This document shows, one piece after another, positions 1 to 9,600 of a stretch of 64,000 bases of DNA. Both the position numbers and the translations under genes were made by a program. How positions within the stretch are numbered: position 1 is the first letter of the stretch; each line of letters opens with the position of its first letter. The notes under the pieces are model-generated. The model worked only from the letters and a program-made list of their open reading frames with translations. It was not told where the DNA came from and made no database searches. The stretch comes from Luteimonas suaedae (GTDB lineage Bacteria; Pseudomonadota; Gammaproteobacteria; Xanthomonadales; Xanthomonadaceae): contig NZ_VSSP01000008.1 of NCBI RefSeq assembly GCF_008312895.1, forward strand, positions 1-64,000, given 5' to 3'.

Positions 1-33
1 CAACTGATCCTCGCGATCTTCGTGTGTCCCAGG

Positions 34-62
34 AACCCCGGCTTCGGCCGGGGTTTCTTTAT
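34..62 (+). terminator. Rho-independent terminator with UUCG loop
   Basis: A perfect 9-bp stem (34-42 with 47-55) closes a TTCG tetraloop and is followed by a T-rich tail. It should end transcription of a gene lying left of the window. The following bases up to 301 hold no convincing gene; gspE transcription probably starts there, but I see no promoter with both boxes. Confidence 0.75.
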
Positions 63-301
63 TGGGAAATCGTTGGAGAAAACCGGGCGTGCCGGTCGGG
101 TTTGCCGCCATGCACCGAGGAAGAACGAGGCGCGACGCCGGAGGGGGAAGATGAACGGAACCGGCAGCGGTCCGACGGCCGTGTCCGACGTGCGACAGCA
201 CTCCATGATCGCCTGCCGCACGGACTTCTTTCAGGGAAGACGGCGCCACTGCGAGGCCCCAATCGAACTGCTACAGTCGGCCTCTGACCGCAGAACGAGA
301 C

Positions 302-2059
302 ATGGGCCCGCACCACGTGAACGCGATGCTTGAAGCCCCCGGCGAGTCCACGCCCGACGGCGTAGCGCCGGAGGAACGCCTGATCGCCAGACTGCTGGAC
401 AAGGGCCGACTGAAGGAGACCGACCTCGGGCGCGCGCGTCGCCTGCATGCCGAGGCCGGCGGCAGCCTGCTCGCCCTGCTCGGCCGCCTCGGACTGGTCT
501 CCGAACGCGACCACGCCGAGACCTGCGCCGAGGTGCTCGACCTGCCGCTGCTGTCGGTCAAGGAACTCCCCGAGAATCCACCGGAACTCGTCGAGGATGC
601 GCAGCCGCTGTCGGCGCGCTTTCTCCGGCAATTTCATCTCTGCCCACTGGGCGAGCGCGAGGGGCGTCTCGCGGTATGGATGGCCGATCCGCACGACGCC
701 TACGCCGTCGACGCGGTGCGTCTGGCGACCGGTCTCCCGGTGCAGCCGCTGGTCGGCGTGCGCTCCGAGATCGACGATCTGGTGGAGCGCTGGTACGGCC
801 AGGGCCGCAGTGCGATGGGCGCGATCGTCGAGACCGCGGACGGCGAGGGCGGTGGCGACGTCGACGACGTCGAACACCTGCGCGATCTCGCCTCGGAGGC
901 GCCGGTCATCCGCCTGGTCAACCTGGTGATCCAGCGCGCGGTGGAGCTGCGCGCCTCCGACATCCACATCGAGCCGTTCGAGAACCGGCTGAAGGTGCGC
1001 TACCGCATCGACGGCGTGCTGGAGGAGGGTGAGAGCCCGCCGTCCAACCTGACCGCGGCGGTGATCAGTCGCGTCAAGATCATGGCCAAGCTCAACATTG
1101 CCGAGCGCCGGCTGCCGCAGGACGGCCGCATCATGCTGCGGGTGCAGGGCAAGGAGCTCGACCTGCGCGTGTCGACCGTGCCGACCGCGCACGGCGAGTC
1201 CGTGGTCATGCGTCTGCTCGACCGCGAGACGGTGGTATTCGACTTCCATCGCCTCGGCTTCACCGACGAGTTCCTGCCGCAGTTCCAGCGCGTGCTGGAA
1301 CAGCCGCACGGTATCCTGCTGGTCACCGGCCCCACCGGCTCGGGCAAGACCACCACGCTGTACACGGCGCTGAGCAAGCTCAATACCGCCGACGTCAAGA
1401 TCATCACCGTCGAGGATCCGGTCGAGTACCAGATCGAGGGCATCAACCAGATCCAGGCCAAGCCGCAGATCGGCCTCGACTTCGCCCACGCGCTGCGCAG
1501 CATCGTGCGCCAGGACCCGGACATCATCATGATCGGCGAGATGCGCGATCTGGAGACCGCGCGCATCGCGATCCAGTCCGCCCTCACCGGCCACCTGGTG
1601 TTGAGCACGCTGCACACCAACAGCGCTGCCGGTGGCATCGCCCGCATGCTCGACATGGGTGTCGAGGACTACCTGCTCACCTCGACCATCAACGGCATCC
1701 TCGCGCAGCGCCTGGTGCGCCGACTGGAGCCGGCGCATGCCGAGAAGTACCCGGCCTCGCCCGAGGAGATCGAGAAGTTCGGCCTGCGCCGCCACCAGCC
1801 GCACGGCGAGATCTTCCTGTACCGCCCGCGCGGCTCGGAGGCCGCGCCCACCGGCTATCTCGGCCGTACCACGATCATGGAGTTCCTGGTCATGAACGAC
1901 GAGCTGCGCCGCGCGGTGATGCGCCACGCCGGGATGGGCGAGCTGGAGCGCATCGCCCGCGACGCCGGCATGCGCACGATGTACGAGGACGGCATCATCA
2001 AGGCCCTCGCAGGCGTCACTACGATCGAGGAAGTGCTGCGGGTGACGGAGGACGCGTGA
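302..2059 (+). CDS. gspE: Type II secretion ATPase GspE (XpsE)
   Basis: Cytoplasmic hexameric ATPase that powers the type II secretion pseudopilus. The 585 residues show an N-terminal GspE/PilB domain, then the motor domain with Walker A GPTGSGKTT at residues 343-351, an Asp box (VEDPVEYQ) and a Walker B-like GEMRD at 412-416, followed by a His box (STLHTN). The C-terminal domain, between RLEP and GRTTIMEFL, has no cysteines, so the zinc-binding tetracysteine motif of EpsE-type proteins is absent. An internal ATG at 329 (MLEAPGES) is an equally plausible start. It is the first gene of the E-F-G block. Its TGA stop abuts a palindromic repeat that separates it from gspF. Confidence 0.95.
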   Translation: MGPHHVNAMLEAPGESTPDGVAPEERLIARLLDKGRLKETDLGRARRLHAEAGGSLLALLGRLGLVSERDHAETCAEVLDLPLLSVKELPENPPELVEDAQPLSARFLRQFHLCPLGEREGRLAVWMADPHDAYAVDAVRLATGLPVQPLVGVRSEIDDLVERWYGQGRSAMGAIVETADGEGGGDVDDVEHLRDLASEAPVIRLVNLVIQRAVELRASDIHIEPFENRLKVRYRIDGVLEEGESPPSNLTAAVISRVKIMAKLNIAERRLPQDGRIMLRVQGKELDLRVSTVPTAHGESVVMRLLDRETVVFDFHRLGFTDEFLPQFQRVLEQPHGILLVTGPTGSGKTTTLYTALSKLNTADVKIITVEDPVEYQIEGINQIQAKPQIGLDFAHALRSIVRQDPDIIMIGEMRDLETARIAIQSALTGHLVLSTLHTNSAAGGIARMLDMGVEDYLLTSTINGILAQRLVRRLEPAHAEKYPASPEEIEKFGLRRHQPHGEIFLYRPRGSEAAPTGYLGRTTIMEFLVMNDELRRAVMRHAGMGELERIARDAGMRTMYEDGIIKALAGVTTIEEVLRVTEDA

Positions 2060-2184
2060 GGCCGGGAGTCGGGAATCGGGAATCGGGAATCGGGGAAGCG
2101 TCCTGTGACACCGGGGTGCCCGTTCCTGGTCCACGGCATTCCGTCTTTATCCATTCCCCTTTCTCGACTCCCCATTCCAAGCCC
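2060..2184. repeat. Interrupted palindrome, family A (GGGAATC heptamers), copy A1
   Basis: Directly after the gspE stop, three to four tandem GGGAATC-like heptamers (2064-2096) are followed about 60 bp later by imperfect reverse complements (about 2150-2180). The first 30-odd bases, starting at the TGA, are identical to the element that starts at the ddlB stop (62503 on). It fills the whole gspE-gspF gap and could fold into a long hairpin in the mRNA. Confidence 0.8.
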
Positions 2185-2186
2185 TG

Positions 2187-3404
2187 ATGCCTCTCTACCG
2201 CTACAAGGCCCTCAACACCCGCGGCGAGACGCTCGACGGCCAGATGGAGGCCGCCAGCGACGGCGAAGTGGTGCAGCGGCTGCAGGAACAGGGACATCTG
2301 CCGGTGGAGGCGCGGCTGGCGAGCGAGGTCGGGGCGGAGTCGGCCTGGAAATCGCTGTTCAAGCCCAAGCCCTTCTCGGGCCAGCGCCTGGTGCAGTTCA
2401 CCCAGCAGCTGGCGACGCTGCTCGCCGCCGGGCAGCCGCTGGACCGCGGCCTGACCATACTGCTGGACCTGCCGGAGGACGTCGCCGCCAAGCGCACCAT
2501 CACCGACATCCGTGATGCGGTGCGCGGCGGCAGTCCGCTGTCGGTGGCGCTGGAACGCCAGCACGGCACCTTCTCGCGCCTGTACGTGAACATGGTGCGC
2601 GCCGGCGAGGCCGGCGGCAGCCTGCACGAGACGCTGCAGCGACTGGCGGACTACCTCGAGCGCAGCCGCGCACTGCGCGGGCGCGTGATCAATGCATTGA
2701 TCTATCCGATCATCCTGCTGGCGATGGTCGGGCTGTCGCTGCTGTTCCTGCTCGGCTACGTGGTGCCGCAGTTCGGCGCGATGTACGACAGCCTCGATGC
2801 CGAACTGCCGCTGTTCTCGCAGATCGTGCTCGGCATCGGCCTGTTCGTGCGCGACTGGTGGATCCTGCTGCTGGTGGTTCCGGCGCTGGCGCTGTGGTGG
2901 TTCGACCGCAAGCTGCGCGATCCGGCGTTCCGCGCCCAGTTCGACCAGTGGCTGCTCGGGACCCGCTTCTTCGGTTCGCTGGTCGCGCGGCTGGAGACGG
3001 CGCGCCTGGCGCGCACGCTCGGCACCCTGCTGCGCAACGGCGTGCCGTTGCTGGCCGCGCTCGGCATCGGCCGCAACGTGCTCGGGAATCGCGCGCTCGC
3101 GGCCGATGTTGAAGCTGCAGCCGAAGAGGTCAAGGGCGGCGTCGGGTTGTCGGCTGCGCTGGCGCGCGGCAAGCGCTTTCCGCGGCTGGCGCTGCAGATG
3201 ATCCAGGTGGGCGAGGAGTCGGGCGCGCTCGACACAATGCTGCTCAAGACCGCCGATACTTTCGAACAGGAAACCGCGCAGGCGCTGGACCGCATGCTGG
3301 CGGCGCTGGTCCCGGTGATCACGCTGCTGCTGGCGGGTATCGTCATGGTGGTGATCCTGGCCGTGCTGATTCCGATCTACGATCTCACCAATGTCATAGG
3401 CTGA
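2187..3404 (+). CDS. gspF: Type II secretion inner-membrane platform protein GspF
   Basis: Polytopic platform protein that links the GspE motor to the pseudopilus. It has 405 residues, the family's usual length. Two T2SSF/GspF domains (about 70-192 and 272-394) are visible, with membrane segments near 171-197 and 220-245 and at the C-terminus (AALVPVITLLLAG onward). The start codon follows the repeat element; the MPLYRYKAL start is typical of the family. gspG follows 4 bp after the stop. Confidence 0.96.
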   Translation: MPLYRYKALNTRGETLDGQMEAASDGEVVQRLQEQGHLPVEARLASEVGAESAWKSLFKPKPFSGQRLVQFTQQLATLLAAGQPLDRGLTILLDLPEDVAAKRTITDIRDAVRGGSPLSVALERQHGTFSRLYVNMVRAGEAGGSLHETLQRLADYLERSRALRGRVINALIYPIILLAMVGLSLLFLLGYVVPQFGAMYDSLDAELPLFSQIVLGIGLFVRDWWILLLVVPALALWWFDRKLRDPAFRAQFDQWLLGTRFFGSLVARLETARLARTLGTLLRNGVPLLAALGIGRNVLGNRALAADVEAAAEEVKGGVGLSAALARGKRFPRLALQMIQVGEESGALDTMLLKTADTFEQETAQALDRMLAALVPVITLLLAGIVMVVILAVLIPIYDLTNVIG

Positions 3405-3408
3405 TTGC

Positions 3409-3978
3409 ATGAATTCTTATCGTTTTTGTCGGCGTTCTTCTGGGCGTTCTTCCTTCCCGGCGCATGGTGCGTGGCCGGGGGGCGATTCAAACGGGCGTTC
3501 GCGATGGGTACAAAGCGATGAACGCCGGCGATTCATTAGCGTCAGCCGTGGCGACGGCATCATTCGCGCGGGATCGGTGGGGTCGCTGCAGCGCGGCTTC
3601 AGCCTGATCGAAATCATCCTGGTGGTGGTGCTGATCGGCGGCATCGTCGCCTTCGCCGCGACCCGCATCCTCGGCGGCGGCGATCGCGCCCGGGTCAACC
3701 TGGCCAAGGCCCAGGTGCAGACCCTGGCGGAGAAGGTGCAAGGCTACGAGATGGACACCGGCACCCTGCCCAACAGCCTCAACGACCTGGTGGTGCAGCC
3801 CGGCGGCGTCGGCGGCTGGCTCGGCCCATATGCCAAGGAGGCCGAGCTCAGTGATCCCTGGGGTACCCCGTTCGAATATCGGGTGCCGGGCGAAGCCGGG
3901 CCGTTCGACATCGTCAGCTACGGCGCCGACCGCAGCCCCGGCGGCGACAGCGTCGACGCCGACATTCGTTACGAGTAG
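3409..3978 (+). CDS. gspG: Major pseudopilin GspG (long-leader reading)
   Basis: Major pseudopilin of the type II secretion pseudopilus, processed by prepilin peptidase at G|FSLIE. The hydrophobic helix IILVVVLIGGIVAF and the C-terminal GspG core (LGPYAKEAELSDPWGTPF, IVSYGAD) are clear. From the ATG at 3409, 4 bp after gspF, the leader would be 63 residues, far longer than usual. An in-frame GTG at 3577 would give a normal leader (MGSLQRG). The extra leader is encoded by a repeat (3527-3572) that also occurs upstream of gspJ. Identity is certain; the start is not. The secretion gene order breaks here, since gspH lies 9.4 kb downstream. Confidence 0.93.
   Translation: MNSYRFCRRSSGRSSFPAHGAWPGGDSNGRSRWVQSDERRRFISVSRGDGIIRAGSVGSLQRGFSLIEIILVVVLIGGIVAFAATRILGGGDRARVNLAKAQVQTLAEKVQGYEMDTGTLPNSLNDLVVQPGGVGGWLGPYAKEAELSDPWGTPFEYRVPGEAGPFDIVSYGADRSPGGDSVDADIRYE
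3522..3575. repeat. Leader repeat G, copy upstream of the GspG mature region
   Basis: Bases around 3527-3572 match 14408-14455 (upstream of gspJ) at most positions, including GGCGATTCATT and CCGTGGCGACGGC. In both places the repeat lies inside the coding frame just ahead of the prepilin peptidase site. It is probably a dispersed repeat inserted into the 5' ends of pseudopilin genes. Confidence 0.65.
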
Positions 3979-4129
3979 GCGCTGCGACGCCGGAGGAATT
4001 CGGTCGGAGCCCGGCCGTCATCCGGTTCCGGTGCCGGGGAAAGGGTGGCTAAAAGGCGTCCCAGCGGTGCGGGGCCCGGCCCTGTCCGGCCTCCGGCGCC
4101 CGAAGATGCGGCGGCGGTAAGATGCCCGC

Positions 4130-4900
4130 ATGACCGAAGAGGGCCGAAGGGGTGATTGGGTGGGCCGCCAGGCCGAGCCCGGAAACGCGCTGCGGATCGT
4201 CCTGCTCGAGGATGACGCGCTGCTGCGCGACCGAATTCTGATCCCCGGGTTGGCCGGCTACGGGTTCACTGTGCGAGGCCTGGAGCGGGCCGCGGAGTTG
4301 GAGGCCTGCCTGCAAGCGGACGGTGCAGACATCGTCGTGCTCGACGTCGGCCTGCCGGACGATGACGGCTACAGCGTCGCCCGGCGGTTGCGCAAACGTG
4401 ATCCGGGCGTCGGCATCGTCATGCTGACCGGGCGCCGGGAAACCCCGGATCGCGTGCGCGGGCTCAGCGAGGGCGCCGACGCCTACCTGTCCAAGCCGGT
4501 CGAGCTGGAATTGCTGGCGGCGACGCTCTACAGCTTGGCGCGACGGCTCGGGCCGCAAGGCGGCGTCGAGCCGACCGGACACGGGCGCTGGCGCCTGGAC
4601 ACCGGTGGCTGGTGCCTGCTGTCGCCCGCCGGGCGCAGTGTCCCCTTGACCCGCACCGAACGCCGGGTAATGGCGCGATTGACGGAGGCTCCGGGACGAC
4701 TGGTCACGCGCAACACGCTGATCGCCGAACTCACCAGTAACGTCTACGACTTCGATACCCATCGGCTCGACTCGTTGATCTACCGGTTGCGACGCAAGGT
4801 GGCCGACGCCTGTGGCGAACCCTTGCCCTTGAATGCCGTGCACGGCGAAGGTTACGTGCTCGCCGCCAACGGCGCGGTTGGCGACAGCGGGAAGCGCTAG
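4130..4900 (+). CDS. OmpR/PhoB-type response regulator
   Basis: DNA-binding two-component regulator of 256 residues. The receiver domain runs from about 20 to 135, with acidic D28/D29, phospho-acceptor D72 (VVLDVGLPDDDG), T100 and K122. The C-terminal winged helix (about 160-250) has the usual VHGEGYVL end. The start at 4130 is the only good one; it leaves a 20-residue extension before the receiver. The gene converges on the histidine kinase, and the two stops share the palindrome CTAG (4897-4900). Partnership with that kinase is likely from position but not shown. It opens the cassette that interrupts the secretion operon. Confidence 0.88.
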   Translation: MTEEGRRGDWVGRQAEPGNALRIVLLEDDALLRDRILIPGLAGYGFTVRGLERAAELEACLQADGADIVVLDVGLPDDDGYSVARRLRKRDPGVGIVMLTGRRETPDRVRGLSEGADAYLSKPVELELLAATLYSLARRLGPQGGVEPTGHGRWRLDTGGWCLLSPAGRSVPLTRTERRVMARLTEAPGRLVTRNTLIAELTSNVYDFDTHRLDSLIYRLRRKVADACGEPLPLNAVHGEGYVLAANGAVGDSGKR

Positions 4901-6324
4901 CGTGCCGGCGGCCCGCGGACGGCCGCCTCGGGCAGCGCGGTGCCGGCAATTCCCGTCTCGGGCATCACGCCGGCGCCGGAAGTCTCGGTGCGCACCTGCG
5001 GTAGAGCGATGGTGAACGTCGTGCCTGCGCCCGGTGCGCTGTCCACCGAGATGGACCCGCCGGCGGCCTGGACCAGGTCACGGATCACCGCCAGCCCCAA
5101 GCCGGTGCCCTCGGCGGCGGACTTGGTGCTGAAGAACGGTTCGAAGATGCGCGCCATGACCGCCGCGTGCATGCCCTCTCCGTTGTCGCTCAGGGCGATT
5201 GTGATCCGGTCGCCGGCGGTGCGCGCGATCCGGATTCGGAACCGCCCCTGCGCCGGCATCGCATCGCGCGCATTGGCGGCGATGTTGAGGATCATCAGGT
5301 CGAACCCGCTGCGGTCCATGCGGACCGGCGCCGGGTCCGCGTCGCCCTCCAGCGCGAACCGGACGTCGGGCGGGAACAGCTGCCGCAGCATCGGCTGCAG
5401 TTCCCGCAGCGCGTGGCCGACGTCGAACACCTCCGGGCGTGGTGCGTCCTTGCGGCTGAAGCTGAGCAGCTTGCGGGTGATCGCGGTACCCCGTCGCGCC
5501 GCGATCTCCACGCCTTCGAGCGAATCGGCCAATGCCGCGTTCTGCCCCGCCAGTCCAACGTCTTCCGGCAGGCGATGGCGCTGGGCCGAGAAGCCGAGGA
5601 TGACGTCGAGGATGTGGTTGAAATCGTGGGCCACGCCGCTGGCGAGCCGCCCGCTGGCTTCCATCTTCTGGGCGTGGACGAGTTGCGCCTGGGTGCGCTC
5701 GCGTTCGACCATCTCCAACTGCAGCTCCTGCCGGCGCGCGTTGGATTCGGCCAGGCTCTCGCGCAGCGCGGTGAGCGTTCGGTCCAGCAGGATGGTGATG
5801 AGCAGGTAGCTCAACACCAGCGATGGCGCATTGCGCAGCGAATTACGGATCCATTGCGCTGTCTGTTCGGTGTTGTTGATGTCGGCGATGAAGCCGATCG
5901 CGAATACGACCAGCAACAGGCCGAACACGGTCCACAACGCACGCCGTCCCAGTACCAGGCCGCTGATCACCAACGTCAGGATCACCGAGACCTGGTCGAT
6001 CAGCTGCGCCTGCGCGCCCAGCCTGTGATAGGCCAGTGTCAGCGACGCGAGCAACGCGCCGACGAATAGCTTGATCGCGAGCCGGAAGCTGCCGCGCCGG
6101 ATCAGGACCACGCTGCACAATGCCAGTGCCGCCGTGATCAGGTCGAGCACCAGCACGATGGTCCAGCCTTCCGGAATCGGCCGCGAAGCCAGATGCCACG
6201 CCCAGTTCACCGGCAATGCGACGCCGTAGAGCAGCAGCAGCAACTGCATGACCGGGGCGTTGCGCCGGTCGACGGCGTCGCTGACGGGCGCGCGCTGCAG
6301 CCAGCTTGAAATGCGGTTCCACAT
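4897..6324 (-). CDS. Membrane sensor histidine kinase
   Basis: Inner-membrane sensor kinase of 475 residues. Six hydrophobic helices fill residues 25-185, with no large periplasmic loop, so the ligand may be sensed within the membrane. A short coiled coil (186-222) precedes the dimerisation box with phospho-acceptor H233 (VAHDFNH). The ATPase domain shows the N box NIAANARDAM (347-356), DNGEGM (380-385), FEPFFSTK and GTGLGLA. The start MWNRISSW was chosen because upstream residues have no family character. It is likely the partner of the convergent response regulator. The stimulus is unknown. Confidence 0.87.
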   Translation of the reverse strand: MWNRISSWLQRAPVSDAVDRRNAPVMQLLLLLYGVALPVNWAWHLASRPIPEGWTIVLVLDLITAALALCSVVLIRRGSFRLAIKLFVGALLASLTLAYHRLGAQAQLIDQVSVILTLVISGLVLGRRALWTVFGLLLVVFAIGFIADINNTEQTAQWIRNSLRNAPSLVLSYLLITILLDRTLTALRESLAESNARRQELQLEMVERERTQAQLVHAQKMEASGRLASGVAHDFNHILDVILGFSAQRHRLPEDVGLAGQNAALADSLEGVEIAARRGTAITRKLLSFSRKDAPRPEVFDVGHALRELQPMLRQLFPPDVRFALEGDADPAPVRMDRSGFDLMILNIAANARDAMPAQGRFRIRIARTAGDRITIALSDNGEGMHAAVMARIFEPFFSTKSAAEGTGLGLAVIRDLVQAAGGSISVDSAPGAGTTFTIALPQVRTETSGAGVMPETGIAGTALPEAAVRGPPAR

Positions 6325-6619
6325 GGAGTGTCCGACTGCGGCGCCGCCGTGGAGCGGATCGCGCCGCTCCGCCGGAGACGGTGAGAATTCCGTGATTATT
6401 CGGCGAGAACCCGTGCGTGACAAGGCGCACATCACCGTCTTAGGTTCGCCCGGTCCCCGCAGGCTTGCGGGGCCGGAGTGGGAAGTGCGGCAGCCATGCG
6501 GACGCCGGCTAGGCGTGCGCCATAGCGCGATCAGCACTCACGTCATCCGCGTTGCGGGAGGCGGCGTCAGGCCGCTGCCCGGTTTCGTCCGGCTCATTTC
6601 ATTTCAGGCGAGGGTTCAG

Positions 6620-9600
6620 ATGAACAGGATTTACAGCAAGGTGTGGAACAGCGCGCTGCAGGCGATGGTGGTGGCCTCCGAGCTGGCCACGGCCAAGGGC
6701 AAGTCGCCGCGGCGCGGCCGTCGTCGCCGCACGTTGTCGGGCACGGCGATCCTGTCGCTGAGTCTGGTCCTGGCGGCGCCCGTCGCACTGGCCGCCGGAT
6801 CCGACGAAGAGGATGCGGGTTGCACCGATCCGACTGTCGATGCGCCCGCGGACGGATGCGAACGCGAGGACGGCCGGATCGGCACCGCCGAGGCGGCGAG
6901 CGCCGCGTATTTCAAGGCCGACGGCAGCGGTGACGGCAGCGACGATGCGGTCATCGAAGGCGACGGCGCGATCGCGATCGGCCGCAACAGCGGGGCGGTC
7001 GCCAACGCCACGACTGCGGTCGGCGCGGAAAGCATCGCCGCCGGCATCGGCGCTAGCGCCTTCGGCCAGGGTGCCGCGGCGTTCGGCGACGCCAGTGCGG
7101 CGATCGGGCAGGGCGCCTATGCCGAGGGCTTCGGCAACACCGCCGTGGGCGCTGCCGCCGAGGCCAGCGCCGAGCAGGCGGCGACCGCGATCGGCGCGCT
7201 CAGCGTCGCCGCCGGCATGGGCTCGACCGCGATCGGCGGCAATGCGCAGGCCTACGGGCCCGGCAGCCTGGTCGGCGGCTTCGGTGCCGGGGCCAACGGC
7301 GAGGCCGGTGTCGCCCTGGGTGCGAGCTCGCGTGCGATGGGCGGCGATTTCGGCGTTGCGGTCGGCGGCTACAGTCATGCGGTCGGTGAGAATGCGGTGG
7401 GCATCGGCGCCTTCAGCACCGCACTCGGCGGTGGCGCGATCGGCATCGGCGGCAACAGCTTGGCCGAAGGCGCGCACGCCGTGGCCACGGGACACAATGC
7501 AGCGGCGACCGGCGACGGGGCGATCGCGGTCGGCGGCGCGGCCTGGACCGATCTGAACGGCGATGGCCGCCCCGGCGTCGGCGAAGCGACCTTCGCCGAA
7601 GGCGCTGGTGCGATCGCGGTCGGCAGCCAGGCGGCCGCCAGCGGAAACGGCGCACAGGCCGTCGGCCAGCGCGCGCAGGCGCTCGCAGCGAGGGCGACCG
7701 CCGGCGGCGCCGGCAGTCTTGCCGCGGGCGAAGGCGCCACCGCCACCGGCGCCAACAGCGTGGCCAACGGCTCGGAAAGCAGCGCCTACGGCTACCAGAG
7801 CTATGCCGACGGGGACGATTCGACGGCGCTGGGCAGCAACAGCCTGGCGCTGGGCGCCGGCGCGACGGCCATCGGCACCGGCGCCAATGCGCTGGGCGGC
7901 GACAGCGTGGCCAATGGCTATGGCAGCCTTGCCGGCGGCGAACGTTCGGTTGCCCTCGGCGGCGACAGCCAGGCACTGAGCGACGATGCGGTCGCCGTGG
8001 GCGGCGGCAGCATGGCCTCGGGGATGGCCGGTACCGCGATCGGCGCCGGCAGTGCGGCGTCCGACTACGCCACCGCCACGGGCGTGGCGAGCAATGCCAC
8101 CGGATTCGCCTCCAGTGCGTATGGCGTCGGCGCGCAGGCGCTGGGCGACTTCTCGTTGGCGCTGGGCACCGATGCCCGCGCCGACGGCGAATCCTCGATC
8201 GCCATCGGCATCCAGACCAATCCCTGGGGCGAGGGCGGCTTCCGAAGCGTCGCGCTCGGCGGCATGGCCGGCGCCTCGGGACAGGACGCGGTCGCCGTCG
8301 GCACGCTGACCCAGGCCGGTGGCTCCAGCGCGGTTGCGCTCGGTACCACCATGACCTGCCTGGGCTTCGCCTGCATCGAGCAGAACACAGGGGCCTGGGG
8401 CGCCAACAGCGTCGCGGTCGGTGCCGGCGCCAATGCCCAGGCGGACAGCAGCGTGGCGCTTGGCAGCGGCGCATCTGCCGGTGGCGTGAATTCGCTTGCC
8501 GCCGGTTCGTTCGCGCAGACGTGGACCGACAATTCGGTCGCGCTCGGTCCGGCCGCGCTGGCGATGAGCGAAAACTCGGTCGCGCTCGGCGCCGATTCGA
8601 TCACCACGCGCGACAACACGGTGTCGGTGGGGAACGAGTCGAGCGGGACCACCCGCCAGATCACCAACGTTGCCGCCGGCACCGAGACCACCGACGCGGT
8701 GAACAAGGCGCAACTGGATGCGCTGGCCGACGGCATCGGGGACGCCAACCACTACTTTGCCGCCGACGGCGCCGGCGACGGCAGCGACGATGCGCTGGCG
8801 CTCGGCGAACAGGCGACCGCGGCGGGCGCCAACAGCGTCGCCAACGGCATGGACGGTGCCGCGTTCGGCGCCGGCAGCTATGCCGATGGCGACTACGCCA
8901 CCGCGGTGGGCAGCGGCAGCCTGGCGCTGGGCGAGGGTGCATCGGCGATCGGCAGCGGCACCAACGCGCTCGGCGACTTCAGCACCGCCAGCGGCTACGG
9001 CGCCATCGCCGCGGGCGCCGGCAGCAGCGCGATCGGCACCAACGCGCTGGCCGGGGGCGAATCGAGCTTCGCCGGCGGCAACGGTGCCCAGGCCAATGGC
9101 GGCAGCGCGATCGCGCTCGGCGCGGATGCCATCTCGAACGGCTCGCTCGCCGTCTCCATCGGCGCGGGCGCAGAAAACAACGGCTTCTTTGCCGCGGCGA
9201 TCGGCGGGCTTGCGCTGGCGGACGCGCCGTTCTCGACCGCGATCGGCGGGCTCGCCACCGCGTCCGGCTGGCAAGCCACGGCGGTCGGTTCGGGCGCGTA
9301 CGCGGCCGGGTTCGACGCGACGGCGACCGGCGCGGGCGCGACCGCAGGCGACGGCGGCGTCGCGATCGGCGCCGGTGCGATGTCGGGCTACTGGGGGATC
9401 GACGAGGACACCGGCGAGAGCGTCCTGGTCAGCACGTCCGGCACCGCGGTCGGGCAGAACGCGTCCGCCTCCGGCCGGTACAGTACGGCCCTGGGCGGGT
9501 TCTCCGAAGGTTCGTTCAGCGCGGCCGGCGCGACCGGCGCATACAGCACGGCCCTAGGTGCGGGCGCCTACGCCGGCTCGTACTGGGACAGCGACCTGGT

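Noticed and set aside
59-2134. Long minus-strand frame opposite gspE
   Set aside because: It is a shadow of gspE codon bias. It has no ribosome site and no recognised domain.
6599-9274. Long open frame on the minus strand opposite the adhesin gene
   Set aside because: It follows from the GC-rich, periodic codons of the adhesin head. The product is low-complexity with no family features.
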